Below, one piece after another: positions 1 through 7,816 of a DNA stretch of 64,000 nucleotides. The notes under the pieces are model-generated. The model worked only from the letters and a program-made list of their open reading frames with translations, had not been told where the DNA came from and did not search any database. The stretch is from Flavobacterium odoriferum (GTDB lineage Bacteria; Bacteroidota; Bacteroidia; Flavobacteriales; Flavobacteriaceae), in contig NZ_JAMKFA010000008.1 of assembly GCF_025499515.1 (NCBI RefSeq), positions 62,001 to 126,000 on the forward strand. The letters are read 5' to 3'. A program made the translations under genes and the position numbers. Numbering within the stretch: position 1 is the first letter of the stretch; each line of letters opens with the position of its first letter.

Positions 1-2
1 CC

Positions 3-578
3 GATTTAGTGATTCATTCTGCCACCAAATTAATCGATGGTCAAGGTCGTGTTTTAGGCGGAGTAACCGTTGGTCGTTATGATTTAATTCGTGAAATTTA
101 TTTGTTTTCTCGTAATACCGGACCCGCTTTATCGCCTTTCAATGCTTGGGTGTTGTCGAAAAGTTTAGAAACTTTGCCAGTTCGTATCGAAAGACATTGC
201 GAAAATGCTTTAAAAGTGGCTGAATTTTTAGAAAACCATCCTAGTGTAGCTTCAGTGAAATATCCGTTTTTGAAATCGCATCCACAATATGAAGTCGCTA
301 AAAAGCAAATGAAATTAGGAGGGAATATTGTTGCGTTTGAAATTAAAGGCGGAATTGAATCAGGAAGAAAATTCTTAGATAAAATCAAATTATGTTCGTT
401 GTCTGCGAATTTAGGTGACACGCGTTCGATTGTAACGCATCCAGCTTCCACAACACACAGTAAATTAACTGAACAAGAACGTTTGACGGTTAGCATTACT
501 GATGGTTTAGTCCGCGTTTCTGTTGGTTTGGAAACGGTTCAAGATGTAATTAACGATTTGAAACAGGCGTTAGAATAA
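3..578 (+). CDS. metZ: Trans-sulfuration PLP enzyme, probable O-succinylhomoserine sulfhydrylase (C-terminal part)
   Basis: The left window edge cuts this gene; the frame is open from base 3, so the GTG at 9 is not the true start. About 191 C-terminal residues of a roughly 390-aa protein remain. The motif HSATKLIDGQGRVLGG holds the lysine that forms the Schiff base with pyridoxal phosphate, and GDTRSIVTHPASTTHS plus the end ITDGLVRVSVGLE are typical of the Cys/Met metabolism PLP family. The family includes cystathionine gamma-synthase, methionine gamma-lyase and MetZ. MetZ (O-succinylhomoserine plus sulfide to homocysteine) is preferred because the next genes, metH and metF, use homocysteine; the fragment alone cannot settle the substrate. 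Confidence 0.85.
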   Translation, partial: DLVIHSATKLIDGQGRVLGGVTVGRYDLIREIYLFSRNTGPALSPFNAWVLSKSLETLPVRIERHCENALKVAEFLENHPSVASVKYPFLKSHPQYEVAKKQMKLGGNIVAFEIKGGIESGRKFLDKIKLCSLSANLGDTRSIVTHPASTTHSKLTEQERLTVSITDGLVRVSVGLETVQDVINDLKQALE

Positions 579-592
579 GACTTATTAAATTA

Positions 593-648
593 TTTTATAG
601 ATTTATATTCTTAATTAGTGTTTAAAATTAGAATATAAATCTATAAAA
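593..648 (+). terminator. AT-rich inverted repeat after metZ, possible terminator
   Basis: Perfect 18-bp arms (593-610 and 631-648, TTTTATAGATTTATATTC and its complement) separated by 20 bases, just after the metZ stop. There is no clean T-tract after the stem, so termination is inferred only from position. Confidence 0.4.
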
Positions 649-701
649 AATATATTTTAAATGAAATTTTAGAAAATATTTCATAATTTCAATTTTGTTA
701 C

Positions 702-709
702 TACATTTG
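702..709 (+). promoter_or_regulatory. Bacteroidetes -7 promoter element before the SAM riboswitch
   Basis: TACATTTG matches the Bacteroidetes -7 consensus TAnnTTTG. It lies about 25 bases before the first riboswitch helix, so transcription would start just upstream of the aptamer. A clear -33 TTTG at the usual spacing was not found. Confidence 0.6.
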
Positions 710-731
710 CAGAGTTCATAAACATACTGTT

Positions 732-836
732 TGTTATCACGAAAGCTGGAGGGAATAGACCCTACGAAAGCTTAGCAACCCTACTCTTGTAGAAGGTGCT
801 ACATTCTATTCCGATTTTATCGGAAGCAGATAACTC
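732..836 (+). promoter_or_regulatory. SAM-I (S-box) riboswitch upstream of metH
   Basis: The order of conserved blocks fits the SAM-I aptamer: P1 strand GTTATC (734-739), CTGGAGGGAATAGACCC, CGAAAGCTTAGCAACC, AAGGTGCTACATTC, and the closing P1 strand GATAAC (829-834). It lies in the leader of the split methionine synthase genes, so SAM should lower metH expression. After the aptamer is a stem (836-839 plus 841-845 with 852-860) without a U-tract and a second GATAAC at 860-865, so the expression platform is not an obvious intrinsic terminator. Confidence 0.88.
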
Positions 837-882
837 AAGGAAATTTTTTCCAATTTCTTGATAACATATTAATAAATTAAAG

Positions 883-927
883 CTTTGCGAACCTTGCGAA
901 AACCCTTTGCTAGCCTCGCGGTTAAAA
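883..927 (+). repeat. About five 9-bp tandem units in the metH leader
   Basis: Degenerate 9-bp units beginning CTTTGCGAA, CCTTGCGAA run to within 7 bases of the metH ATG. This is one of several short-period leader arrays in the window; unlike the 7-bp arrays it contains G on the sense strand. Confidence 0.55.
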
Positions 928-933
928 AATAAT

Positions 934-1911
934 ATGTCAAAAATTCAAGAAGAAATCAAAAAACGAATTCTCGTGCTCGATGGAGCTATGGGGACGATGT
1001 TGCAGCGTTATAAATTTGAAGAAGAAGATTTTAGAGGCGAACGTTTCAAAGATTTTCCGCATCCTTTAAAAGGAAATAACGATTTACTTTCCATTACCCA
1101 ACCCGAAGCTGTAAAATCGGTACATCGTGCTTATTTTGAAGCAGGTGCTGATATTGTAGAAACCAATACTTTTTCAGGAACTACTATCGGAATGGCGGAT
1201 TATTATTTGGAAGATTTAGTCTACGAATTGAATTTTCAATCAGCAAAAATCGCTCGTGAAGTTGCAGATGAATTTATAGATAAGCCAAGATTTGTAGCAG
1301 GTTCCATCGGACCAACAAACAGAACAGCATCTATGTCACCTGATGTAAACGACCCAGGATTTCGTGCGGTAAATTTTGATGATTTAAAAATCGCCTATAA
1401 ACAACAAGTCGAAGCTTTAATAGATGGCGGTTGCGATTTACTTTTGGTAGAAACAATTTTCGATACGCTCAATGCAAAAGCGGCTTTGTTTGCAATCGAA
1501 GAAGTAAAAGAAGAACGCAATATCGATATTCCAGTAATGGTTTCAGGTACAATTACCGATGCTTCTGGAAGAACATTATCGGGACAAACGGTGGAAGCTT
1601 TTTTGATTTCGATTTCGCATATTCCGTTGTTGAGTGTTGGATTTAATTGCGCTTTAGGAGCTGATCAATTGAAACCGTATTTGAAACGACTGGGAAATAA
1701 TACATCGTTAAATGTTTCAGCGCATCCCAATGCAGGTTTGCCAAATGCTTTCGGGCAATACGATCAAACGCCTGAGGAAATGCAACAATTAATTCGGGAA
1801 TATTTGCAAGAAAATTTAGTGAATATCATCGGTGGATGTTGCGGAACAACACCAGAACACATCAAATTAATTGCCGAAGTAGCAAAAGAATTCAAACCAC
1901 GCCCCGTGTAG
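934..1911 (+). CDS. metH: Methionine synthase, homocysteine-binding module (split MetH, N-terminal half)
   Basis: 325 aa equivalent to the first domain of cobalamin-dependent methionine synthase, a TIM barrel that binds zinc and homocysteine. Visible family motifs are LVLDGAMGTMLQ near the N-terminus, ADIVETNTFSGT, GFNCALGA (first zinc cysteine) and IIGGCCGTTPEHI (the adjacent cysteine pair). The ATG at 934 is chosen because an upstream TTG at 907 would lie within the leader repeat and add unrelated residues. The remaining domains are encoded separately at 2099; the two products together (325 plus 891 aa) match the roughly 1,227 aa of E. coli MetH. The last codons and the TAG run into a perfect palindrome. 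Confidence 0.93.
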   Translation: MSKIQEEIKKRILVLDGAMGTMLQRYKFEEEDFRGERFKDFPHPLKGNNDLLSITQPEAVKSVHRAYFEAGADIVETNTFSGTTIGMADYYLEDLVYELNFQSAKIAREVADEFIDKPRFVAGSIGPTNRTASMSPDVNDPGFRAVNFDDLKIAYKQQVEALIDGGCDLLLVETIFDTLNAKAALFAIEEVKEERNIDIPVMVSGTITDASGRTLSGQTVEAFLISISHIPLLSVGFNCALGADQLKPYLKRLGNNTSLNVSAHPNAGLPNAFGQYDQTPEEMQQLIREYLQENLVNIIGGCCGTTPEHIKLIAEVAKEFKPRPV

Positions 1912-1954
1912 AGACAAAGCATGCTTTGTCTCAATAATTGATTTATCAATTATT
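1911..1954. repeat. Two back-to-back palindromes between the metH halves
   Basis: GAGACAAAGCA/TGCTTTGTCTC is a perfect 22-bp palindrome at 1911-1932; its first base is the last base of the TAG stop of the upstream gene. Directly after it AATAATTGAT-TT-ATCAATTATT forms a second perfect inverted repeat (1933-1954). The first resembles short palindromic elements beginning GTAGAGAC that are scattered through Bacteroidetes genomes; that resemblance is from memory. Confidence 0.7.
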
Positions 1955-1968
1955 AAATATCAAAAAAA

Positions 1969-2109
1969 ATGAAAAACAGTACAATAAAAATAAATTTCGA
2001 AACATTTTTAAATTCACAACGATGTTGGGTTTGCCAATATGTTATTGATAGTAAAATCTTTTGGAAAGATGTTGCGAAACATTATAAAAGAATAAGTAAT
2101 GAGTTATAA
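1969..2109 (+). CDS. Possible 46-aa protein with a CxxC motif
   Basis: An ATG at 1969 opens 46 codons that start [17 protein letters not shown] and contain CWVCQY, ending with TAA at 2107-2109, which overlaps the start of the second metH gene by 11 bases. The overlap, AT-rich codons like the neighbours, and a methionine-pathway setting make a small coupled gene possible. No family was recognised, and the length is close to chance in AT-rich DNA. It may only reflect the leader of the downstream gene. Confidence 0.3.
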   Translation: MKNSTIKINFETFLNSQRCWVCQYVIDSKIFWKDVAKHYKRISNEL

Positions 2110-4774
2110 TTCCGATAAATATTTAAAATTATCAGGTTTAGAACCTTTGATTGTAACTCCAGAAACCAATTTTGTAAACGTTGGAGAACGAACAAATGTT
2201 ACAGGTTCGCGTAAATTTCTTAGGTTAATAAAAGAAGAAAAGTACAACGAAGCGCTTTCGGTTGCACGTGAACAAGTAGAAGGTGGTGCGCAAATCATCG
2301 ATGTCAATATGGATGAAGGAATGTTAGATGGCGTTTATGCGATGACTAAATTCCTTAATCTAATCGCAGCTGAACCAGATATTGCGCGAGTTCCTGTAAT
2401 GATTGATTCTTCCAAATGGGAAATCATTGAAGCTGGTTTAAAAGTAATTCAAGGTAAAGGTGTGGTGAATTCAATTTCGTTAAAAGAAGGAGAAGCTACT
2501 TTTATTCATCATGCTAAATTAATTAAACGATACGGAGCAGCTGTAATTGTTATGGCTTTTGACGAAAACGGCCAAGCGGATACTTACGAAAGACGCATTG
2601 AAATTTGTAAAAGAAGTTACGATATTTTGGTTAATCAAGTTGGTTTTCCTGCCGAAGATATCATTTTTGACCCTAATATTTTTCCAGTTGCAACCGGAAT
2701 GGAAGAGCATAAATTAAATGCATTAGATTTCTTCCGAGCGACCAAATGGATTCGCGAAAATCTTCCATATGCTAATATTTCTGGAGGTGTGAGTAACGTG
2801 TCTTTTTCTTTCCGTGGAAATGATAAAGTACGTGAAGCGATGCATTCTGCGTTCTTGTATCACGCCATTCAAAACGGAATGACGATGGGAATTGTGAATC
2901 CTGAAATGTTAGAGATTTACGATGAAATTGATCCCATTTTATTAGAACACGTTGAAGATGTTTTATTAAATAGAAGAGAAGATGCCACAGAGCGTTTACT
3001 AGATTTAGCCGAAAGTTTCAAAGGCGATGTGAAATCGAATGAAAAAGCTATTGCTGAATGGCGAAATGATTCGGTTCAAGAGCGATTGACGCATTCATTA
3101 GTAAAAGGAATTGACGAATTTATCGAAATTGATATCGAAGAAGCGCGTCAGTTAGCTAAAAAACCAATCGAAGTTATCGAAATCAATTTGATGGCTGGAA
3201 TGAATGTGGTGGGTGATTTGTTTGGTTCAGGAAAAATGTTTTTACCTCAAGTAGTAAAATCGGCGCGTGTAATGAAAAAAGCGGTGGCTTATTTGCTTCC
3301 TTATATTGAAGCTTCAAAAGATGGTTCTACTTCGTCAAGTGCTGGAAAAGTCTTGATGGCAACGGTAAAGGGTGATGTGCATGATATTGGTAAAAACATT
3401 GTTTCAGTAGTTTTAGCCTGTAATAATTTCGAGATTATCGATTTAGGAGTGATGGTTCCGCCAGAAAAAATTATTGAAGTTGCTGTTAAAGAAAATGTAG
3501 ATATTATCGGTTTGAGCGGTTTGATTACACCTTCGTTGGACGAAATGGTGTATTTGGCCAAAGAAATGGATAAGTTGAACATCAAAATTCCAGTTATGAT
3601 TGGTGGTGCCACAACTTCTCGTGCGCATACGGCTGTGAAAATTGCTCCAGAATATAAAGAAACTGTGGTTCATGTGAACGATGCTTCTCGTGCGGTAACA
3701 GTTGCAACCAATCTATTACAACCCGATACTAAAATTACTTATGCAAAATCACTTCGTGAAGAATATGATACGCTTAGAGAAGGGTATTTGAATAGAAGTC
3801 GTGAGAAAAATTTCTTATCAATTGAAGAAGCTCGTAAAAATAAATTCAAAATAGATTGGAATACGTTCGAACCTGTCAAACCAAATTTCATAGGAACAAA
3901 AAGAATTGAAGTTGAACTTTCAGAATTAGTAGATTTCATAGATTGGACGCCGTTTTTTCAATCGTGGGAATTGTACGGAAAATTTCCAGCGATTTTAACC
4001 GATGAAATTGTAGGCGAACAAGCAACGAATTTGTTTGAAGATGCACAAAAAATGCTTGCTCAAATTGTTTCGGAAAAATGGTTCACCGCAAAAGGAATTT
4101 TAGGAATTTTTCCAGCGAATACAATAAATGATGATGATATCGAAGTAAGTCTTCCGGCTTCCAGCTTCCAACTTCTAACTTTAAGACAACAATCTCAAAA
4201 AACAGTTGGAGCTCCAAATATCGCATTGGCGGATTTTATTGCTCCAAAAGAAATTGGTAAACAAGATTACATTGGATGTTTCTGCGTATCAACTGGTTTT
4301 GGAGTAGATGAAAAAGCTTCGGAATTTGAAAAGCAATTAGACGATTATAATTCGATTTTGGTAAAAGCCCTAGGCGATAGATTAGCCGAAGCTTTCGCAG
4401 AATATTTGCACCTAAAAGTTCGTAAAGAAATTTGGGGTTACGCTTCTGATGAGGTTTTGTCAAATGATGAGTTAATCAAAGAACAATACAAAGGAATTCG
4501 TCCAGCTCCAGGTTACCCTGCTTGTCCCGACCATTTGGAAAAACCAACCATTTGGAAATTATTAAATGTAGAACAAGAAATAGGAGTAAAGCTTACTGAA
4601 AGTATGGCAATGTGGCCAGCGTCATCGGTTTCAGGATATTATTTTGCGAATCCAGAAAGTAAATATTTTGGTTTAGGAAAAATTAAAAAAGACCAATTAG
4701 AAGATTACGCCAAAAGAAGAAATATTAGTGTTGAACAAGCCGAAAAATGGCTATCACCAAACTTAGCAGATTAA
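2099..4774 (+). CDS. metH: Methionine synthase, folate/cobalamin/activation modules (split MetH, C-terminal half)
   Basis: 891 aa. In order: pterin-binding barrel for methyltetrahydrofolate ([34 protein letters not shown]; residues about 20-270), helical cap (about 320-420), cobalamin domain with the lower-ligand motif DVHDIG in [13 protein letters not shown] and [13 protein letters not shown], and the C-terminal SAM-binding reactivation domain with [12 protein letters not shown]. It transfers the methyl group of methyltetrahydrofolate through cobalamin to homocysteine held by the product of the gene at 934. MetF at 4851 supplies the folate. A 35-bp stretch at 4151-4185 is made of five 7-bp repeats and encodes a divergent linker in the activation domain ([14 protein letters not shown]). 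Confidence 0.95.
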   Translation: MSYNSDKYLKLSGLEPLIVTPETNFVNVGERTNVTGSRKFLRLIKEEKYNEALSVAREQVEGGAQIIDVNMDEGMLDGVYAMTKFLNLIAAEPDIARVPVMIDSSKWEIIEAGLKVIQGKGVVNSISLKEGEATFIHHAKLIKRYGAAVIVMAFDENGQADTYERRIEICKRSYDILVNQVGFPAEDIIFDPNIFPVATGMEEHKLNALDFFRATKWIRENLPYANISGGVSNVSFSFRGNDKVREAMHSAFLYHAIQNGMTMGIVNPEMLEIYDEIDPILLEHVEDVLLNRREDATERLLDLAESFKGDVKSNEKAIAEWRNDSVQERLTHSLVKGIDEFIEIDIEEARQLAKKPIEVIEINLMAGMNVVGDLFGSGKMFLPQVVKSARVMKKAVAYLLPYIEASKDGSTSSSAGKVLMATVKGDVHDIGKNIVSVVLACNNFEIIDLGVMVPPEKIIEVAVKENVDIIGLSGLITPSLDEMVYLAKEMDKLNIKIPVMIGGATTSRAHTAVKIAPEYKETVVHVNDASRAVTVATNLLQPDTKITYAKSLREEYDTLREGYLNRSREKNFLSIEEARKNKFKIDWNTFEPVKPNFIGTKRIEVELSELVDFIDWTPFFQSWELYGKFPAILTDEIVGEQATNLFEDAQKMLAQIVSEKWFTAKGILGIFPANTINDDDIEVSLPASSFQLLTLRQQSQKTVGAPNIALADFIAPKEIGKQDYIGCFCVSTGFGVDEKASEFEKQLDDYNSILVKALGDRLAEAFAEYLHLKVRKEIWGYASDEVLSNDELIKEQYKGIRPAPGYPACPDHLEKPTIWKLLNVEQEIGVKLTESMAMWPASSVSGYYFANPESKYFGLGKIKKDQLEDYAKRRNISVEQAEKWLSPNLAD
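4151..4185 (+). repeat. Five 7-bp repeats inside metH
   Basis: Consecutive heptamers CTTCCGG, CTTCCAG, CTTCCAA, CTTCTAA, CTTTAAG lie in frame in the coding sequence. The same unit (CTTCTAA) forms the leader arrays of rsgA, accD and thyA. The encoded residues fall between the conserved stretches DDIE and LRQQ of the activation domain. Confidence 0.75.
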
Positions 4775-4778
4775 AGAA

Positions 4779-4850
4779 GTTTATAGTTTGTTGTTTATGG
4801 TTTAAACTTGGAAACCACAAACAATAAACAATCAACCACAAACATAAAAC
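4779..4850 (+). repeat. Inverted heptamer arrays leading up to the metF ATG
   Basis: Four units of the GTTTATA type (4779-4806) are followed by five G-free units of the complementary type (ACCACAA, ACAATAA, ACAATCA, ACCACAA, ACATAAA; 4814-4848), ending two bases before the ATG at 4851. The two blocks are imperfect inverted copies and could fold into a hairpin just before the start codon. Confidence 0.7.
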
Positions 4851-5807
4851 ATGAAAGTAACGGAACATATACAAAACGCCAACGGAAAACCTTTGTTCTC
4901 CTTCGAAATTTTACCGCCTTTAAAAGGACAAAACATTCAATCTATTTTTGATAGTATTGATCCGTTGATGGAATTCAATCCGCCATTTATTGATGTAACC
5001 TATCATCGTGAGGAATATGAATTCAAGGAATTAGCAAACGGCTTACTTCAGAAAAAAGTAGTAAAAAAACGTCCGGGAACAGTTGGAATTTGTGCTGGAA
5101 TTCAGAATAAATATCAAGTAGATGCCATTCCGCATATTTTATGTGGCGGTTTTACCAAAGAAGATACTGAAAATCTGTTGATTGATTTAGATTTCTTAGG
5201 AATTGATAATGTCGTAGCGCTTCGAGGAGATGCTGTTAAAAGCGAAATTTACTTCAAACCTGAAAAGGAAGGACATGCTTATGCATCCGAATTAGTAACA
5301 CAAATCAGCAATTTGAACAAGGGAATTTATTTAGACGAAGATTTGCAGAATTCAACAAAAACTGATTTTTGCATCGGAGTTGCTGGTTATCCAGAAAAAC
5401 ACATGGAAGCACCAAGTTTAGATAGTGATATTCATTTCGTAAAGCAAAAAATTAAAAACGGCGCTGATTATATCATCACCCAAATGTTTTTTGATAATAA
5501 AAAATTCTTTGATTTTGTTGCAAAATGCAGAGCTGCTGGAATTACCGTTCCTATTATTCCAGGATTAAAACCTATCGCAACAAAGAAACAGTTGAATTTA
5601 ATTCCACATCGCTTTAGTGTTGAATTGCCTGATGATTTAATTATGGCGGTTGTAAAAGCTAACGATAATGATGCTGTGAAACAGATTGGAATTGAATGGT
5701 GTACGCAACAAAGTAAAGAATTAGTCGCAGCTGGAATTCCAGTTTTGCATTACTATTCTATGGGAAAGGCTGAGAATGTTAAGGCTATTGCAAAAGAAAT
5801 TTTTTAA
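4851..5807 (+). CDS. metF: Methylenetetrahydrofolate reductase
   Basis: 318 aa, close to the usual 290-320 aa of the bacterial single-domain enzyme. It reduces 5,10-methylenetetrahydrofolate to 5-methyltetrahydrofolate with FAD in the cytoplasm. Recognisable segments are FSFEILPPLKG at the N-terminus (the catalytic glutamate lies in FEILPP), PPFIDVTYH, NVVALRGDA, FCIGVAGYPEKH and ADYIITQMFFDN. It follows the second metH gene by 76 bases filled with heptamer repeats and probably belongs to the same transcription unit under the SAM riboswitch, so folate methyl supply and its use would be regulated together. Confidence 0.96.
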   Translation: MKVTEHIQNANGKPLFSFEILPPLKGQNIQSIFDSIDPLMEFNPPFIDVTYHREEYEFKELANGLLQKKVVKKRPGTVGICAGIQNKYQVDAIPHILCGGFTKEDTENLLIDLDFLGIDNVVALRGDAVKSEIYFKPEKEGHAYASELVTQISNLNKGIYLDEDLQNSTKTDFCIGVAGYPEKHMEAPSLDSDIHFVKQKIKNGADYIITQMFFDNKKFFDFVAKCRAAGITVPIIPGLKPIATKKQLNLIPHRFSVELPDDLIMAVVKANDNDAVKQIGIEWCTQQSKELVAAGIPVLHYYSMGKAENVKAIAKEIF

Positions 5808-5829
5808 TAATATTTTTTTTTCATAGTTG

Positions 5830-5867
5830 AATCTCCTAAGTATTTTATACTTAGGAGATTTTTTTTA
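5830..5867 (+). terminator. Intrinsic terminator after metF
   Basis: Stem AATCTCCTAAGTA with TACTTAGGAGATT around a short loop, followed by a T-tract (5859-5866). It ends the methionine operon. Confidence 0.85.
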
Positions 5868-6270
5868 AAACCATATCAATGTTTTATTCGTAAATGAAGT
5901 TAACGTTGAACAAAATATTGTTTAATAAATTGTAACCAACAGAATTTCAGTTTAATAAATTGTTATTTCGGTTGTGATAATTTTTATAAATCAAATAAAA
6001 TAATAATTTTGTCGACGAAAAGCACATAAATTCGATTAAAAACAAAGTTTTTTTTAAAAAGTGCATTTTTTCGAATTTTTCTGTATTTAGTCGATTTTGA
6101 AGTTTTAAATTTTATTTATTTTGATTTTTAATGATTTAAATTAAATATAATTTAATAAAAATGTTAAAATTATATATTGTATTCTGTTTAAAACAAGGCT
6201 GAGTGATAAATATATATTTTTTTATTCAAAAAAGATTTGTAAATTTATAATAACAAAAAAAACAAAACCC
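5868..6270. other. Long AT-rich intergenic region with no gene seen
   Basis: About 400 bases of strongly AT-rich DNA between the metF terminator and the TPR gene. No open frame of substance, RNA motif or clear inverted repeat was found. The promoter of the next gene must lie near its end. Confidence 0.6.
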
Positions 6271-6660
6271 ATGAAAAAAATTATCTACACTTTCGTAATT
6301 TTATTCATTTCTCAGTTAAACTTTGCAAATGAATTGGATTCTATTCTTTTAAAAGCAAGAGATTTTGGGAAGAAGAAGAACTATACTGAAGCTATAAAAG
6401 CATATGAATCGTATATTAAAAATGCAGGAGATGAAAATTTAAAAGAAGTTTTTGTTGAGGTTGCAAATTGTTATTTTTTAGACGGAAAAAAAGATGTTGC
6501 TGTTAAATACATAAAAAAGGCAATTACAAAATATGGTTTTACTGAAGATGAGTTTATTTACAGTACAACTTTAAATCAAGATTTATCAGAATATGCGTTA
6601 TCTAAAGTTTATGATGACTATTTTGCATTAAGAAAGCAATATTTAGCTACTCTTAAGTAA
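6271..6660 (+). CDS. Small exported TPR-like protein
   Basis: 129 aa. The N-terminus MKKIIYTFVILFISQLNFAN is a signal peptide, so the product is periplasmic or outer-surface. The rest is helical: KKKNYTEAIKAYESYIKNAG and a following helix pair starting FVEVANCYFLDGKKDVAVKY look like one to two tetratricopeptide repeats. No enzyme motif is seen. It is a single-gene unit between the metF terminator and a terminator shared with gldA. TPR folds usually bind proteins; the partner is unknown. Confidence 0.75.
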   Translation: MKKIIYTFVILFISQLNFANELDSILLKARDFGKKKNYTEAIKAYESYIKNAGDENLKEVFVEVANCYFLDGKKDVAVKYIKKAITKYGFTEDEFIYSTTLNQDLSEYALSKVYDDYFALRKQYLATLK

Positions 6661-6678
6661 TATTAGTTTAAAATAAAA

Positions 6679-6716
6679 AATCTCCTTACAGGTTTATTTG
6701 TAAGGAGATTTTTTTA
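6679..6716. terminator. Bidirectional terminator between the TPR gene and gldA
   Basis: Arms AATCTCCTTACA (6679-6690) and TGTAAGGAGATT (6699-6710), with A-runs before and T-runs after, so it can work for both convergent genes. Confidence 0.85.
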
Positions 6717-7619
6717 TTTCTTTTTTGCTGTCTTTTCTCTAAAAATCTGTTCCAAGTTTTTACTTTTCAAGACAATTTGTAATGTTCTTAAGTGGTTTAC
6801 TTGTGCAAAATCAAATATAGCTGGTCGCATATCTGTTGCTGTAGTAAAAGTAAGTTCCCAAACTAAATCATGTGTATTTTTTGCCGATTTCAAATTTGGT
6901 AAAGCCACAAAATCAGATTCAGAAACTTTTTTGTCAAATTCAACTTCAATAATTTGTTCTGCTTCTTCGGCAACTAAATTATTTAGTTTTTTATCGGTAA
7001 CGATTTTCCCTTTATCAATAATGATAATTCTATCGCAAATAGCTTCCACTTCTTGCATGATGTGCGTGGAAAGAAAAACGGTTTTGTCTTTTCCAATATT
7101 TTTAATCAAATCACGAATCTCAACCAATTGATTTGGGTCTAAACCTGTAGTCGGTTCATCTAAAATCATTACATCTGGATTGTGTAATAAAGCCGTTGCT
7201 AATCCTACACGTTGGCGGTAACCTTTTGATAATTCACCTATTTTTTTATGGCTTTCAGGTGTTAATCCAGTTAAAGCAATTACTTCATCAATTCTCGATT
7301 TGGCAACTTTGTGTAAATCGGCATTAAAAGCCAAATATTCTCTCACATACAAATCCAAATATAACGGATTGTGTTCTGGTAAATATCCAACCGATTTTTG
7401 CACATCTTTTTGTGCCGAAGTTACATCATGTTCGTTCACAACAGCTGTTCCGCTATCGGCTGTTAAATATGTGGTCAAAATTTTCATTAAAGTTGATTTT
7501 CCGGCACCATTTGGACCTAAAAAACCTACGATTTCTCCTTTTTTTACAGAAAAACTAATGTTGTCTAACGCTTTTTGGTCTCCGTAATTTTTTGAAATAT
7601 TTTGAACTTCTATCGACAT
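6714..7619 (-). CDS. gldA: ABC transporter ATP-binding protein, gliding motility GldA
   Basis: 301 aa ATPase: Walker A GPNGAGKST (about residues 35-43), Q-loop at GYLPEHNPLY, signature LSKGYRQRV, Walker B VMILDEPT and the switch histidine in STHIMQE. A C-terminal extension of about 80 residues follows the nucleotide-binding domain. Sequence and length fit GldA of flavobacteria, which in the model works with membrane proteins GldF and GldG; those are not in this window. It is a monocistronic minus-strand gene divergent from the pheA leader. Without the partners an unrelated export ATPase cannot be fully excluded. Confidence 0.85.
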   Translation of the reverse strand: MSIEVQNISKNYGDQKALDNISFSVKKGEIVGFLGPNGAGKSTLMKILTTYLTADSGTAVVNEHDVTSAQKDVQKSVGYLPEHNPLYLDLYVREYLAFNADLHKVAKSRIDEVIALTGLTPESHKKIGELSKGYRQRVGLATALLHNPDVMILDEPTTGLDPNQLVEIRDLIKNIGKDKTVFLSTHIMQEVEAICDRIIIIDKGKIVTDKKLNNLVAEEAEQIIEVEFDKKVSESDFVALPNLKSAKNTHDLVWELTFTTATDMRPAIFDFAQVNHLRTLQIVLKSKNLEQIFREKTAKKK

Positions 7620-7701
7620 ATGATGTAAATTTTAGCAAAAGTAACTTTTTTTAAAAGAACTCAAATTTATTTAAAAAAGTATTTCGTTTTCATTTTTTTA
7701 T

Positions 7702-7709
7702 TACTTTAG
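7702..7709 (+). promoter_or_regulatory. Candidate -7 element of the pheA leader transcript
   Basis: TACTTTAG is one base from TAnnTTTG and lies about 24 bases before the leader-peptide ATG, so the transcript would start near 7715 with a short untranslated lead. Confidence 0.45.
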
Positions 7710-7732
7710 CCAAATATAACAACAAAGTCACA

Positions 7733-7816
7733 ATGCTTACCAATAGCACATTTTTTTATAACAATTCTTTTTATTTCTTCTGGAGACAGAAGGGGGATTG
7801 TTGTGCTATTATATAA
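7733..7816 (+). CDS. Aromatic-rich leader peptide of the pheA-aroF operon
   Basis: 27-codon ORF starting ATG CTT ACC. The peptide reads MLTNSTFFYNNSFYFFW then RQKGDCCAII: five Phe, two Tyr and one Trp lie within residues 7-17. It stands between a promoter-like element and an intrinsic terminator directly before prephenate dehydratase. In classical attenuation a ribosome stalled at such codons, when charged tRNA-Phe (or Tyr/Trp) is short, changes RNA folding and lets transcription continue. The complementary segments needed are present and described in the next entry. The peptide itself probably has no function after synthesis. Confidence 0.85.
   Translation: MLTNSTFFYNNSFYFFWRQKGDCCAII

Noticed and set aside
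593-648. Second riboswitch or structured RNA after metZ
   Set aside because: Only a simple AT-rich stem, without conserved loops; best seen as a possible terminator.
907-933. TTG start for the first metH gene
   Set aside because: It lies in the leader repeat and adds residues without family similarity; the ATG at 934 fits MetH.
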